Positions 1-9,987 of a stretch of 64,000 nucleotides of DNA are shown one piece after another. Source of the DNA: Phycicoccus sp. CSK15P-2. GTDB taxonomy: Bacteria; Actinomycetota; Actinomycetes; Actinomycetales; Dermatophilaceae. The notes beneath the pieces are model-generated. The model was not told the DNA's origin. It saw only the letters and a list, made by a program, of their open reading frames with translations, and did no database searches. Where the stretch lies: the NCBI RefSeq assembly GCF_016888005.1, contig NZ_JAFDVE010000009.1, positions 273,577 through 337,576 of the forward strand, in the 5' to 3' direction. Each line of letters starts with the position of its first letter. Position 1 is the first letter of the stretch. The position numbers and the translations under genes were made by a program.

Positions 1-743
1 CCCTGCGCGTCGAGTGCTTCGACATCAGCCACGTCCAGGGCACGCAGGTGGTGGGGTCGATGGTCGTGTTCGAGGACGGCCTGCCCCGCAAGTCGGAGTA
101 CCGGCGGTTCGTCGTGCGCGGGGACGAGACCGGCGCCACCGACGACACGGCCGCGATGCACGAGGTCCTGACGCGGCGCTTCCGGCGGGGCCGCAAGGAG
201 GCCGAGGAGCGCGAGCAGGAGACCGCGGAGGGTCGTGAGCGCCCGGCCCGGTTCGCGTACCGGCCGAACCTCGTCGTCGTGGACGGGGGTCTGCCGCAGG
301 TCAACGCCGCGGCCCGTGCCCTCGAGGAGGCCGGGGCCGTGGACGTCGCCGTCGTGGGTCTGGCGAAGCGGCTGGAGGAGGTCTGGGTGCCGGGGGAGGA
401 GCACCCCGTCGTGCTGCCCCGCACGAGCGAGGGGCTCTACCTGCTGCAACGGCTGCGGGACGAGGCGCACCGGTTCGCCATCGCCTTCCACCGGCAGCGA
501 CGCTCGAAGGCGATGACGCAGAGTGCCCTCGACGCCGTCCCGGGGCTGGGGGAGAAGCGGCGCACGGCGCTGCTCAAGCACTTCGGCTCGGTGAAGCGGG
601 TCCGGTCGGCGACACCCGAGGAGATCGCGGCCGTCCCGGGCATAGGGCCTGCGCTCGCCGCCACGGTTGCGGCAGAGTTGGGGACGGCCGAGCCGGCCAC
701 CCCGGCGGTCGACCCCGCCACCGGCGAGGTCCTGGGCGAGTGA
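1..743 (+). CDS. uvrC: Excinuclease ABC subunit C, C-terminal part
   Basis: This is the 3' end of a gene that begins before the window; the reading frame starts at base 3 and 246 residues are visible. UvrC makes both incisions in nucleotide excision repair, with UvrA and UvrB. The visible part covers the RNase H-like 5'-incision nuclease (ECFDISH and LVVVDGG motifs, where the Asp residues are catalytic) and ends in a tandem helix-hairpin-helix region (VPGLGEKR and VPGIGPAL) that binds DNA. The neighbour rapZ starts 9 bases downstream, the usual actinobacterial arrangement uvrC-rapZ-yvcK-whiA. The N-terminal GIY-YIG domain would lie outside the window. Confidence 0.95.
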   Translation, partial: LRVECFDISHVQGTQVVGSMVVFEDGLPRKSEYRRFVVRGDETGATDDTAAMHEVLTRRFRRGRKEAEEREQETAEGRERPARFAYRPNLVVVDGGLPQVNAAARALEEAGAVDVAVVGLAKRLEEVWVPGEEHPVVLPRTSEGLYLLQRLRDEAHRFAIAFHRQRRSKAMTQSALDAVPGLGEKRRTALLKHFGSVKRVRSATPEEIAAVPGIGPALAATVAAELGTAEPATPAVDPATGEVLGE

Positions 744-752
744 GGAGAGCCA

Positions 753-1652
753 GTGTCTGAGACAGCCGCGCCGGAGCACCGCGAGCACGCCGACTTCCTC
801 GTCGTGACGGGGATGAGCGGGGCCGGGCGCTCGACTGCCGCGAACGTGCTCGAGGACCACGGCTGGTACGTCGTCGACAACCTCCCACCCCAGCTCATCC
901 CCGCGATGGCCGAGCTGGCCTCGAAGGCACGGGACACCGGCGCCGGTGACCTGCGCATCGCCGCGGTCGTCGACGTCCGTGCCCGTCCGTTCACGGCGCA
1001 CCTGCGGGAGGGCCTGGCCTCGGTACGTGCCTTCGGGTGGAGCCCGCAGCTGATGTTCCTCGACGCCACGGACGAGTCGCTGGTCCGGCGCTTCGAGTCC
1101 GTCCGCCGTCCCCACCCGCTCCAGAGGGACGGCCGACTGCTCGACGGCATCCTCGAGGAGCGCGAGGTCCTCGGAGACCTCCGGGCCGACGCGCACGTCG
1201 TCATCGACACCTCGGGGCTCAACGTCCACCAGCTGCGGCGCAAGCTGACCCCCATCGTGGGCGTCCAGGGCGGCCCCAGCCTGCGTCTCGCGGTCATGTC
1301 GTTCGGCTTCAAGTACGGAGTCCCGCTGGACGCCGACTTCGTCTTCGACATGCGCTTCCTCCCCAACCCGTTCTGGGTCCCCGAGCTCCGTACCCTCACC
1401 GGCGTGGACCGCCCGGTGGCCGAGTACGTCATGTCCCAGGAGGGGGCCACGAGCTTCGTCGACCGGGTCGTCGCCGTCATGGACCCGGTGACCGCCGGGT
1501 ACCGCCGGGAGGGACGCAGCTACGCCACCGTGGCCGTCGGCTGCACCGGAGGGAAGCACCGGTCGGTGGCGGTGGCGCAGGCGCTCGTCGAGCGGCTCGG
1601 CGACGACGACGTCGCGACGTTCGTCGTCCACCGGGACCTGGGGCGCGAGTGA
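753..1652 (+). CDS. rapZ: RapZ/YvcJ-family nucleotide-binding protein
   Basis: A 299-residue P-loop protein. The Walker A-like motif GMSGAGRST lies at residues 20-28, and the family's C-terminal GCTGGKHRSV motif is present near residues 264-273. Family members bind ATP/GTP; in E. coli RapZ is an adapter that directs RNase E to the small RNA GlmZ, but in actinobacteria the role is not settled. The GTG start at 753 is preceded by GGAGAG at about 743-748. The stop codon overlaps the GTG start of the next gene (GTGA), so translational coupling to yvcK is likely. Length and motifs are normal for the family. Confidence 0.93.
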   Translation: MSETAAPEHREHADFLVVTGMSGAGRSTAANVLEDHGWYVVDNLPPQLIPAMAELASKARDTGAGDLRIAAVVDVRARPFTAHLREGLASVRAFGWSPQLMFLDATDESLVRRFESVRRPHPLQRDGRLLDGILEEREVLGDLRADAHVVIDTSGLNVHQLRRKLTPIVGVQGGPSLRLAVMSFGFKYGVPLDADFVFDMRFLPNPFWVPELRTLTGVDRPVAEYVMSQEGATSFVDRVVAVMDPVTAGYRREGRSYATVAVGCTGGKHRSVAVAQALVERLGDDDVATFVVHRDLGRE

Positions 1653-2605
1653 GCGGCCCGGTCGTCACGGCGCTCGGGGGCGGGCACGGCCTCTCGGCCA
1701 CGCTCACCGCGCTGCGCTTCGTCACCGACGAGGTCACGGCGGTCGTGACCGTGGCCGACGACGGCGGCTCGAGCGGTCGTCTCCGCGACGAGTTCGGCGT
1801 CCTTCCCCCCGGTGACCTACGGATGGCCCTGGCGGCTCTGTGCGACGACAGCGAGTGGGGCCACACGTGGCGGGACGTCCTCCAGCACCGGTTCGAGGGT
1901 GACGGCCCGCTCGGCGGCCATGCGCTCGGCAACCTGCTCATCGTGGCCCTCTGGGAGCTCCACGACGACCCCGTCGCCGGGCTCGACCTCGTCGGCCGGC
2001 TGCTCCAGGCGCAGGGCCGGGTGCTGCCGGCGGCCGCCGTCCCGCTCGCGATCGAGGCGGACGTCTCGGGGCTGGACCCGGCGGACCCCACCGCGCGGCG
2101 GCTCGTCAGCGGTCAGTCCCACGTGGCGGTCACCCCCGGGACGGTGGAGGAGGTGCGGCTCGTCCCGGCAGACCCGCCGGCCTACCCCGAGTCCGTGGCG
2201 GCCATCCGTGCGGCGGACTGGGTCGTGCTCGGCCCCGGGTCGTGGTTCACCTCGGTGATGACCCACCTCCTCGTCCCCGAGGTCCTCGAGGCGATGCAGG
2301 TGACCCGGGCCCGGCGCCTGCTCGTCCTCAACCTCGACCCCGGGACGGGGGAGACCGCGGGTTACAGCGCGGCCCGGCACCTCGAGGTCTTCGCCGGGAT
2401 GGCGCCGGGTCTGCACCTCGACGCCGTGCTCGCCGACCCGGCCGTCATCGACGACGAGCCGGGGCTGCGCGAGACGGCGGCCGGGCTCGGCGCGGAGCTC
2501 CACGTCGTGCCCGTCGCGGGGCGTGAGCACCCCGGCCAGCACGACTCGCTGCGCTACGCCGCGGCCCTCCGGGACATCATGTACAGCCCGCGGCCCACGC
2601 CCTGA
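1649..2605 (+). CDS. yvcK: YvcK/CofD-like protein (gluconeogenesis factor family)
   Basis: A 318-residue CofD-like protein starting with GTG that overlaps the rapZ stop codon by 4 bases. The N-terminal Rossmann-type glycine motif GGGHGL and the DDGGSSG motif near residues 34-40 identify the YvcK branch, which binds UDP-GlcNAc in other bacteria and is needed for growth on gluconeogenic carbon and for cell shape. It lies between rapZ and whiA as in most Gram-positive genomes. I chose 1649 over longer in-frame extensions because those run antisense-free but through rapZ, and the family begins directly with this glycine motif. Confidence 0.92.
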   Translation: MSGPVVTALGGGHGLSATLTALRFVTDEVTAVVTVADDGGSSGRLRDEFGVLPPGDLRMALAALCDDSEWGHTWRDVLQHRFEGDGPLGGHALGNLLIVALWELHDDPVAGLDLVGRLLQAQGRVLPAAAVPLAIEADVSGLDPADPTARRLVSGQSHVAVTPGTVEEVRLVPADPPAYPESVAAIRAADWVVLGPGSWFTSVMTHLLVPEVLEAMQVTRARRLLVLNLDPGTGETAGYSAARHLEVFAGMAPGLHLDAVLADPAVIDDEPGLRETAAGLGAELHVVPVAGREHPGQHDSLRYAAALRDIMYSPRPTP

Positions 2606-2617
2606 CCCCGTGGCAGG

Positions 2618-3607
2618 ATGGCGGGCATGGCGATGACGGCGAAGGTGAAGGACGAGCTGAGTCGGCACGTCGTGACCAAGCCTTGTTGCCGCAAGGCCGA
2701 GGTGGCCGCCATGCTGCGGTTCGCCGGGGGGCTGCACATCATCGGGGGGCGCATCGTCGTCGAGGCCGAGCTCGACACCGCCAGCGCTGCCCGGCGGTTG
2801 CGGCGCGAGCTGGCCGAGGTCTACGGCCACACGCCCGAGGTGCTCGTCCTCGCGGCGGGCGGCCTGCGGAAGGGGACGCGCTACGTCGTGCGGGTCGTCC
2901 AGGACGGCGAGGCGCTGGCGCGTCAGACCGGTCTGATCGACAGTCGTGGGCGCCCGGTCCGCGGGCTGCCGGCGAAGGTCGTCAGCGGATCGGTCTGCGA
3001 CGCCGAGGCCGCGTGGCGCGGGGCGTTCCTCGCCCACGGCTCGCTCACCGAGCCCGGCCGGTCGTCGGCGCTCGAGGTCACCTGTCCGGGGCCCGAGGCG
3101 GCCCTTGCCCTCGTCGGCGCGGCCCGGCGGCTCGGCATCCAGTCCAAGGCCCGTGAGGTACGGGGCGTCGACCGCGTCGTCATCCGCGACGGCGACGCCA
3201 TCGGCGCCATGCTCACCCGGCTCGGCGCGCACGACGCCGTCCTGGCCTGGGAGGAGCGGCGCATCCGGCGCGAGGTGCGCGCCACGGCCAACCGCCTGGC
3301 GAACTTCGACGACGCCAACCTGCGGCGTTCCGCCCGGGCTGCTGTGGCGGCCGGGGCGCGGGTCGAGCGGGCGCTGGAGATCCTCGCCGACGACGTGCCG
3401 GACCACCTGCGCGAGGCCGGGCAGCTCCGGCTCACGCACAAGCAGGCCTCGCTCGAGGAGCTCGGCCAGCTCGCCGACCCGCCGATGACCAAGGACGCCG
3501 TCGCCGGGCGCATCCGGCGGCTGCTCGCGATGGCCGACAAGAAGGCCCAGGACGAGGGCATCCCGGACACCGAGGCGTTCCTCACCCCGGAGATGCTCGA
3601 GGGCTGA
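2618..3607 (+). CDS. whiA: Sporulation/cell-division regulator WhiA
   Basis: About 326-329 residues. WhiA combines an N-terminal LAGLIDADG-like homing-endonuclease fold, without nuclease activity in the family, with a C-terminal helix-turn-helix ([12 protein letters not shown] region, near residues 283-306). It controls septation genes, with WhiB in Streptomyces, and chromosome segregation in other Gram-positives. Two ATGs compete: 2618 and 2627. The product from 2627 ([13 protein letters not shown]) matches the usual family N-terminus, with AGG at 2615-2617 as a possible ribosome site for either. It closes the rapZ-yvcK-whiA cluster; a hairpin follows before gap. Confidence 0.92.
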   Translation: MAGMAMTAKVKDELSRHVVTKPCCRKAEVAAMLRFAGGLHIIGGRIVVEAELDTASAARRLRRELAEVYGHTPEVLVLAAGGLRKGTRYVVRVVQDGEALARQTGLIDSRGRPVRGLPAKVVSGSVCDAEAAWRGAFLAHGSLTEPGRSSALEVTCPGPEAALALVGAARRLGIQSKAREVRGVDRVVIRDGDAIGAMLTRLGAHDAVLAWEERRIRREVRATANRLANFDDANLRRSARAAVAAGARVERALEILADDVPDHLREAGQLRLTHKQASLEELGQLADPPMTKDAVAGRIRRLLAMADKKAQDEGIPDTEAFLTPEMLEG

Positions 3608-4774
<1,167 letters not shown>

Positions 4775-4794
4775 GCACCGGGGACCGACACCAC

Positions 4795-6000
4795 ATGACA
4801 GACATCGCCTCGCTGGGCGACGTGCGCGGTATGCGCGTCCTCGTCCGGTCCGACCTCAACGTGCCCCTGGACGGCACGACGATCACCGACGACGGTCGCG
4901 TCCGGGCGTCGGTCCCGACCATCTCGCAGCTCGCCGAGGCGGGCGCCCACGTCATCGTGTGCGCCCACCTCGGCCGGCCCAAGGGCGAGCCGGAGGAGAG
5001 GTACTCCCTGCGGCCCGTCGCCGACCGCCTCTCCGAGCTGCTCGGCCGGCCGGTGACCTTCGCCGAGGACACCGTCGGCCCGTACGCGCAGGTCGCGGTC
5101 GAGGAGATGTCCGACGGTGACGTCGTCCTCCTCGAGAACCTGCGGTTCAACGCCGGGGAGACCGGCAGGACCGCGGCGGACCGCGCCCGCTTCGCCGACG
5201 CCCTCGCCCGGCTCGCCGACGCGTACGTGTCCGACGGTTTCGGGGTCGTCCACCGCGAGCAGGCCTCGGTCTACGACATCGCGACGCGCCTGCCGTCCGC
5301 GATGGGCGGTCTCGTCCGCGCCGAGGTCGAGGTCCTCGAGCGTCTCACCGAGGAACCGGAGCGCCCCTACGCCGTCGTCCTCGGTGGCGCCAAGGTGGCC
5401 GACAAGCTCGCGGTCATCGACAACCTCATGGGCACCGCGGACCGGCTGCTCATCGGCGGCGGGATGCTCTTCACCTTCCTCGCGGCCCAGGGCCACGAGA
5501 TCGGCACGAGCCTGTTCGACGCCGACAGCGTCGAGGCCTGCAAGGGCTACCTGGAGCGGGCCGAGCGCGAGGGCGTCGAGATCGTCCTGCCCGTCGACGT
5601 CGTCGTCGGCAAGGAGTTCAGCGCCGACACCGAGATCGACACGGTGCGCGCCGACGCGATGCCCGCGGACGCGATGGGCCTGGACATCGGCCCCGAGTCC
5701 GCCCGGTTGTACGCCGAGAAGCTCGCCGACGCCCGCACGGTCTTCTGGAACGGCCCGATGGGTGCGTTCGAGATGGCGCCCTTCGCGGCAGGGACCCGGG
5801 CGGTCGCCCAGGCCCTCGTCGAGGCCACGGCCGGCGGCGCGCTCACCGTCGTCGGTGGTGGTGACTCGGCCGCCGCCGTCCGTCAGCTCGGCTTCGACGA
5901 CGCGCAGTTCGGCCACATCTCCACCGGCGGCGGTGCCTCCCTCGAGTACCTCGAGGGCAAGGAGCTGCCCGGCATCGCCATCCTCACGAAGGAGAACTGA
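4795..6000 (+). CDS. pgk: Phosphoglycerate kinase
   Basis: A 401-residue enzyme that transfers phosphate from 1,3-bisphosphoglycerate to ADP. The substrate-binding [10 protein letters not shown] motif lies near residues 17-26, GGAKVADK near 198-205 and the C-terminal nucleotide-binding GGGDSAAA near 354-361. The start ATG at 4795 follows the gap stop by 20 bases; tpiA begins 3 bases after the pgk stop, so the three genes are almost certainly one transcript. Length is normal for bacterial PGK. Confidence 0.96.
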   Translation: MTDIASLGDVRGMRVLVRSDLNVPLDGTTITDDGRVRASVPTISQLAEAGAHVIVCAHLGRPKGEPEERYSLRPVADRLSELLGRPVTFAEDTVGPYAQVAVEEMSDGDVVLLENLRFNAGETGRTAADRARFADALARLADAYVSDGFGVVHREQASVYDIATRLPSAMGGLVRAEVEVLERLTEEPERPYAVVLGGAKVADKLAVIDNLMGTADRLLIGGGMLFTFLAAQGHEIGTSLFDADSVEACKGYLERAEREGVEIVLPVDVVVGKEFSADTEIDTVRADAMPADAMGLDIGPESARLYAEKLADARTVFWNGPMGAFEMAPFAAGTRAVAQALVEATAGGALTVVGGGDSAAAVRQLGFDDAQFGHISTGGGASLEYLEGKELPGIAILTKEN

Positions 6001-6003
6001 CCC

Positions 6004-6801
6004 ATGGCCTCGGGCCGCACCCCTCTCATGGCGGGCAACTGGAAGATGAACCTGGACCACCTCCAGGCCACCCATCTCGTCCAGAAGCTCGACTGGACCC
6101 TGCGCGACGGCAAGCACGACCACAGCGCCGTCGAGGTCGCCGTCCTGCCGCCGTTCACCGACATCCGCAGCGTCCAGACGCTCATCGACGGTGACCGCCT
6201 CGAGCTCAGGCACGGCGCGCAGGACCTCTCCGTGCACGCCTCCGGGGCGTACACGGGTGAGGTCAGCGGAGCCTTTCTCGCCAAGCTCGGCTGCACGTAC
6301 GTCGTCGTCGGGCACAGCGAGCGGCGCGAGTACCACGCCGAGGGTGACGACGTCGTCAACCTCAAGCTCAAGGCCGCGTACACGCACGGGCTGACGCCCA
6401 TCTTCTGCGTCGGGGAGGGTCTCGAGGTCCGCCAGGCCGGCACGCACGTCGAACATGTGCTCGCCCAGGTCGAGGCCGGGCTGGACGGCGTCACCGCCGA
6501 CCAGGCGAAGAGCGTCGTCGTCGCGTACGAACCCGTCTGGGCCATCGGCACCGGTGAGGTCGCGACGCCGGAGGACGCCCAGGAGGTCTGCGCGGCCATC
6601 CGCACCAAGCTCGCCGAGCTCTACAGCGGCGACGTCGCCGACGGCATCCGGATCCTCTACGGCGGCTCGGTGAAGTCGGGCAACGTCGCGGCGATCATGG
6701 CCCAGGAGGACGTCGACGGCGCCCTCGTGGGCGGGGCGTCGCTCGAGGCCCCGGAGTTCGCGGCCATCTGCCGCTACCGGGACCACCTGACCACCGGCTG
6801 A
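6004..6801 (+). CDS. tpiA: Triosephosphate isomerase
   Basis: A 265-residue (beta/alpha)8-barrel enzyme interconverting dihydroxyacetone phosphate and glyceraldehyde-3-phosphate. Seen directly: GNWKMN near residues 11-16 (catalytic Lys), GHSERR near 103-108 (catalytic His) and the [11 protein letters not shown] active-site motif near 174-184 (catalytic Glu). It starts 3 bases after pgk and ends the operon; a strong 12-bp-stem hairpin lies just downstream. Confidence 0.96.
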   Translation: MASGRTPLMAGNWKMNLDHLQATHLVQKLDWTLRDGKHDHSAVEVAVLPPFTDIRSVQTLIDGDRLELRHGAQDLSVHASGAYTGEVSGAFLAKLGCTYVVVGHSERREYHAEGDDVVNLKLKAAYTHGLTPIFCVGEGLEVRQAGTHVEHVLAQVEAGLDGVTADQAKSVVVAYEPVWAIGTGEVATPEDAQEVCAAIRTKLAELYSGDVADGIRILYGGSVKSGNVAAIMAQEDVDGALVGGASLEAPEFAAICRYRDHLTTG

Positions 6802-6804
6802 CGT

Positions 6805-6847
6805 CCCGGGGCGCCGAGACCACCCCCTGTCGTCGCGGCGCCCCGGG
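6805..6847 (+). terminator. Hairpin terminator after tpiA
   Basis: CCCGGGGCGCCG at 6805-6816 pairs perfectly with CGGCGCCCCGGG at 6836-6847: a 12-bp GC stem with a 19-base loop, 3 bases after the tpiA stop. There is no long T tract, as is common in high-GC actinobacteria. It probably separates the glycolytic operon from secG, whose candidate -10 (TATCCT, 6859-6864) begins 12 bases later. Confidence 0.7.
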
Positions 6848-6903
6848 CCGGCTGTGGTTATCCTTGTCCGGTTGTCCCCGACCCCCACTCGAAGGATCCA
6901 CCC

Positions 6904-7146
6904 GTGGACGCGGTTCGTATCGGCCTCCAGGTCCTGCTGGTCCTGTCGGGGCTCTTCATCACCTTGCTCATCCTGCTGCACAAGGGCAAGGGCGGTGGCC
7001 TGTCGGACATGTTCGGTGGGGGGATGTCCAGCTCCCTCGGCGGCTCGTCCGTGGCCGAGCGCAACCTCGACCGGATCACGGTGGGGGTGGCGCTCGTCTG
7101 GTTCACGACGATCGTCGGCCTCGGGGTCCTCGAGCGTTTCGCCTGA
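6904..7146 (+). CDS. secG: Preprotein translocase subunit SecG
   Basis: An 80-residue membrane protein with two hydrophobic segments (about residues 5-22 and 55-75) joined by a Gly/Ser-rich loop with LHKGKGGGLSDMFGGG, the signature of SecG. It is the small subunit of the SecYEG channel in the plasma membrane. The GTG start is preceded by GAAGGA at about 6892-6897. Its position after tpiA and before rbpA is the conserved actinobacterial order. A TATCCT -10 candidate lies about 40 bases upstream. Confidence 0.92.
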   Translation: MDAVRIGLQVLLVLSGLFITLLILLHKGKGGGLSDMFGGGMSSSLGGSSVAERNLDRITVGVALVWFTTIVGLGVLERFA

Positions 7147-7159
7147 GAGGGGTACGACG

Positions 7160-7510
7160 ATGACTGGTGGCAACGCGATCCGGGGCTCGCGCGTCGGTGC
7201 CGGGCCCATGGGCGAGGCCGAGCGCGGGGAGGCCGCCCCTCGTCGTTTCGTCTCCTTCTGGTGCTCGAACGGTCACGAGACGCGGCCGAGCTTCGCCGAG
7301 GAGGAGGGCCTCGTCATCCCCGAGCAGTGGGACTGCCCGCGCTGTGGCTTCCCCGCCGGCCAGGACAAGGACGCCCCTCCGGCACCGCCGAAGGTGGAGC
7401 CCTACAAGACCCATCTGGCGTACGTGAAGGAGCGCCGCTCGGACGAGGACGGTGCTGCCATCCTCGACGAGGCGCTCGAGACGCTGCGGGGGCGCGGCCT
7501 CATCCAGTGA
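7160..7510 (+). CDS. rbpA: RNA polymerase-binding protein RbpA
   Basis: A 116-residue actinobacterium-specific transcription factor that binds the sigma-A-type factor and the promoter DNA and stabilises the open complex. Seen directly: an N-terminal basic tail, the zinc-ribbon core with Cys/His residues (FWCSNGHE ... WDCPRCGFP, about residues 33-62) and the C-terminal sigma-interaction region ending in LETLRGRGLIQ. The ATG at 7160 follows GAGAGG at about 7145-7150 and lies 13 bases after the secG stop. A longer upstream in-frame extension lacks family support. Confidence 0.94.
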   Translation: MTGGNAIRGSRVGAGPMGEAERGEAAPRRFVSFWCSNGHETRPSFAEEEGLVIPEQWDCPRCGFPAGQDKDAPPAPPKVEPYKTHLAYVKERRSDEDGAAILDEALETLRGRGLIQ

Positions 7511-7534
7511 GGTCTCCGCACCTGCACAGCTCCC

Positions 7535-7559
7535 CGACCCCGGCCCCGTGCCGGGGTCG
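7535..7559. terminator. Bidirectional hairpin terminator between rbpA and the convergent gene
   Basis: CGACCCCGG at 7535-7543 pairs with CCGGGGTCG at 7551-7559, a 9-bp stem with a 7-base loop. It lies in the 75-base gap between two converging genes and could end both the secG-rbpA transcript and the long minus-strand pentose operon. No T tract follows. Confidence 0.6.
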
Positions 7560-7585
7560 TCGTGCGTCCTGCGCCCGTCGCGCCG

Positions 7586-8050
7586 TCAGCGGCGGGCGGA
7601 CCGCGCGAGGTGCCCGACGACGCCCTCGACCCACCCTCGCTCGCGCTGCATCCAGCGCACGGCCACGAGGGTCCGCAGCACGACGGGGACGCCGCGCCGC
7701 GGCGGCTCGACGGCGAGGTCGGTCCCGAAGGGGTCCGTGCTCATGACCCAGCGGTACCCACAGCCGACGAGATGGTCCCCGATGGCGGTCGCGACGACCG
7801 TGACGACCTCGGAGGCCTCGGCCTCGTCGTCGCGGCCGACGGCGGCCTCCCAGGCGGCGGAGATGGTCGACAGCTCGGTGGGCACGATCTCGTGGGACGG
7901 GTACCGGACGCGGTAGGCCTCGAGACGGGCTTCCTCGTCGGCCGTCAGGGGGCGCGAGACGATGTCCTCCACGGGCTCGAGGTCGGCGAACCCGGCCGGC
8001 CCCGTGGCCGGGTTGGGGGTGCGGCGGCGCCAGCGGTCGAGGAGTCCCAT
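7586..8050 (-). CDS. Uncharacterised protein at the end of the pentose operon
   Basis: A 154-residue protein I do not recognise with certainty. Its ATG (8050) starts 2 bases after the pgl stop, so it is the last gene of the tkt-tal-pgi-zwf-opcA-pgl operon. The N-terminus is basic (MGLLDRWRRR), followed by an acidic, Glu/Asp-rich middle (LTADEEARLEAYR) and a C-terminal half with VATAIGDHLVGCGYRW and a second alpha/beta section. It looks soluble, has no signal peptide or membrane segment, and somewhat resembles DUF3806-type proteins. Its position suggests only that it is co-expressed with sugar-phosphate enzymes. Confidence 0.75.
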   Translation of the reverse strand: MGLLDRWRRRTPNPATGPAGFADLEPVEDIVSRPLTADEEARLEAYRVRYPSHEIVPTELSTISAAWEAAVGRDDEAEASEVVTVVATAIGDHLVGCGYRWVMSTDPFGTDLAVEPPRRGVPVVLRTLVAVRWMQRERGWVEGVVGHLARSARR

Positions 8051-8052
8051 CG

Positions 8053-8787
8053 TCAGCCCAGGTCTGTGGCCGCGTCGGCGTCGACGAGCCACAGCGTCCG
8101 GTCCCGGCCCTGCACGTGTGCGGCCGGGGTCTTCGCGAACGGCGAGCCCTCCACGCCGCGGCGGACGGCGTCGGCCTTGTCCGAGCCGGAGACGAGGAAC
8201 CACACCTCACGGGAGCGTTCGAGGCGCTCGCGGGTGAGCGACACGCGGTCCGGCGGTGGCTTGGGGGAGTCGTGGACGGCGACGGTGGCGGCTCCGGTCG
8301 TGGCCGCTGCCGGGTGGTGCGGGAACAGCGAGGCGACGTGACCGTCGGGGCCGACCCCGAGAACCATGACGTCGAAGGCGTCCCCGCCGTGCTCGTGGAG
8401 GGCGTCGGCATAGGCCTGTGCGGCCTCCTCGGCCGAGGAGGAGGCGTCCGGGCCGGGGACCCGGTGGACGTGGTCGGGATCGAGACCGAGCCCCGCGAGG
8501 CCGGCGTCGTCGTTCTGGGTGTCGTTGCGGTCGGCGTCTCCCGCGGGCAGGTAGCGCTCGTCGCCCCACCACACGTGGACCGCACTCCAGTCGACCGCCC
8601 CGCGCGCCGGCTCGGCGGCCAGGGACCGGATGATCTCCGAGCCCATCGAGCCGCCGGTCATCGAGACGTGCGCGACGCCGCGCGCCTCGACGGCGTCGAG
8701 GAGGGCGACCGCGAGCCGCGCGGCCGCGGCGTCCGCCAGGGACTGCCTCGTCGGGTGGACGACGACGGTGGGGGACGGGTGGCTCAC
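8053..8787 (-). CDS. pgl: 6-phosphogluconolactonase
   Basis: A 244-residue DevB-type enzyme that hydrolyses 6-phosphogluconolactone in the oxidative pentose phosphate pathway. Motifs seen: MTGGSMG near residues 44-50 and the family signature VWWGDERYLP near 70-79, plus VMVLGVGPDGHVASLFP with the catalytic-region His. The GTG at 8787 overlaps the opcA stop codon (GTGA), so the genes are coupled. The much longer open frame upstream is an antisense artefact of GC-rich DNA through opcA. Confidence 0.93.
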   Translation of the reverse strand: MSHPSPTVVVHPTRQSLADAAAARLAVALLDAVEARGVAHVSMTGGSMGSEIIRSLAAEPARGAVDWSAVHVWWGDERYLPAGDADRNDTQNDDAGLAGLGLDPDHVHRVPGPDASSSAEEAAQAYADALHEHGGDAFDVMVLGVGPDGHVASLFPHHPAAATTGAATVAVHDSPKPPPDRVSLTRERLERSREVWFLVSGSDKADAVRRGVEGSPFAKTPAAHVQGRDRTLWLVDADAATDLG

Positions 8788-9920
8788 GACCGGCGCTCCT
8801 TGACCTCGGCGAGCCGCGCGGCGGCCGCCTCCTTGACCGACTCCGACGACGCCGCCTCGGAGGGCATGGGCATCTTGTCGACCACCGCACTGCTGCCGAG
8901 CGCACGCGCGCTGCGCCGGAGACGGGTGGTGGTCGCCAGGGCCTCCGCCGGCGAGGGGGCCAGGCCGGCCCGGACGGCCTCGCTCGCCGTCCGGCTCGTC
9001 GCGGACACGGTGGCGAGGCCCGTGGCCAAGGACTCCGCGTAGACCTCGTCGGGGTCCAGGCGTCGCAGCTCGTCCGCGAGGCACTCGGCATCGCTGCGAT
9101 GGGGCAGGGCGAGGGTTCGCTCGGGCTGACCGGGCTGGCTGAGGACCGAGGTGTTGCCGTCCTCGGGACGGACGAGGTCGACCGTCCCGCTGGCCCGTGC
9201 GAGGCGGACCGAGATGACTCCGGTGCCGGCGCGGGACCGGGCGATCGACGTCGGGCAGCGGAGCCTGGCCGCCAGCCACCCGGCGAGCAGATGGCCGGAC
9301 GGCGAGTCCGGGGCGGCCACCACGACCGCCTCGGTGACGGGCTCGTACGGCGGCTGGTCGAGCGCGGCAGCCAGCAGGGCGCGCCAGTGCGTGACCCTGG
9401 ACCACGCGAGGTCGGTGTCGCCGGGGCTGTACGCGGTGGCCAGACGCTTGAGGACCGTGCGTGGTGCTCCCTCGGTGCGTGCGGAGTCGGTGATCCGCCG
9501 TTGGCCCATCGCGCCGATGGGGTCGGCCGAGGGGGCCTTGGGGGCGTCCTTGGGCCACCACACGACGATGGGAGAGTCCGCGAGGAGCAACGGCGTGGCC
9601 ACGGACTTGCCGTGCGTTGCGAGCGGCCCGTAGAGGCGGAGCACGACGATCTCGGACGCGCCGGCGTCCCCACCGACCCGGATCTGGCCGTCGAGGCGTG
9701 CCGCACCGCGTCGGTTGCCCGTGACGACGACGATGATCCGGCACGGATGCTGCCTGCTGGCGTCGTTGGCGACCTCGATGGCGTCCTCGGCCGCGTCGTC
9801 GGTGACGACGACCACGAGGGTGAGGACGCGGGAGAGTGCCATCGCCCCGGTGTCGGCCCGCAGCTGGACGAGCCGCTTGGAGACCGCTGCGGTGGTCGTG
9901 TTGGGTAGGTCGACGATCAC
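8784..9920 (-). CDS. opcA: Glucose-6-phosphate dehydrogenase assembly protein OpcA
   Basis: A 378-residue OpcA, the allosteric/assembly partner of Zwf in cyanobacteria and actinobacteria. It begins MIVDLPNTTTAAVSKRLVQLR, a highly typical N-terminus, and contains the PIVVWWPKDAP motif. I chose the GTG at 9920 rather than the one at 9935, because the latter would contain the GGAGGGG ribosome-binding site that is correctly placed for 9920. It lies between zwf (67 bases upstream) and pgl (4-base overlap), as in Mycobacterium and Streptomyces. Confidence 0.93.
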   Translation of the reverse strand: MIVDLPNTTTAAVSKRLVQLRADTGAMALSRVLTLVVVVTDDAAEDAIEVANDASRQHPCRIIVVVTGNRRGAARLDGQIRVGGDAGASEIVVLRLYGPLATHGKSVATPLLLADSPIVVWWPKDAPKAPSADPIGAMGQRRITDSARTEGAPRTVLKRLATAYSPGDTDLAWSRVTHWRALLAAALDQPPYEPVTEAVVVAAPDSPSGHLLAGWLAARLRCPTSIARSRAGTGVISVRLARASGTVDLVRPEDGNTSVLSQPGQPERTLALPHRSDAECLADELRRLDPDEVYAESLATGLATVSATSRTASEAVRAGLAPSPAEALATTTRLRRSARALGSSAVVDKMPMPSEAASSESVKEAAAARLAEVKERRS

Positions 9921-9987
9921 CGGGGCCCCCTCCACGGATCGGAGCCGTGCCCCACGGTCCGCGTGGGAGAACGTGGTGGGGTGGTCG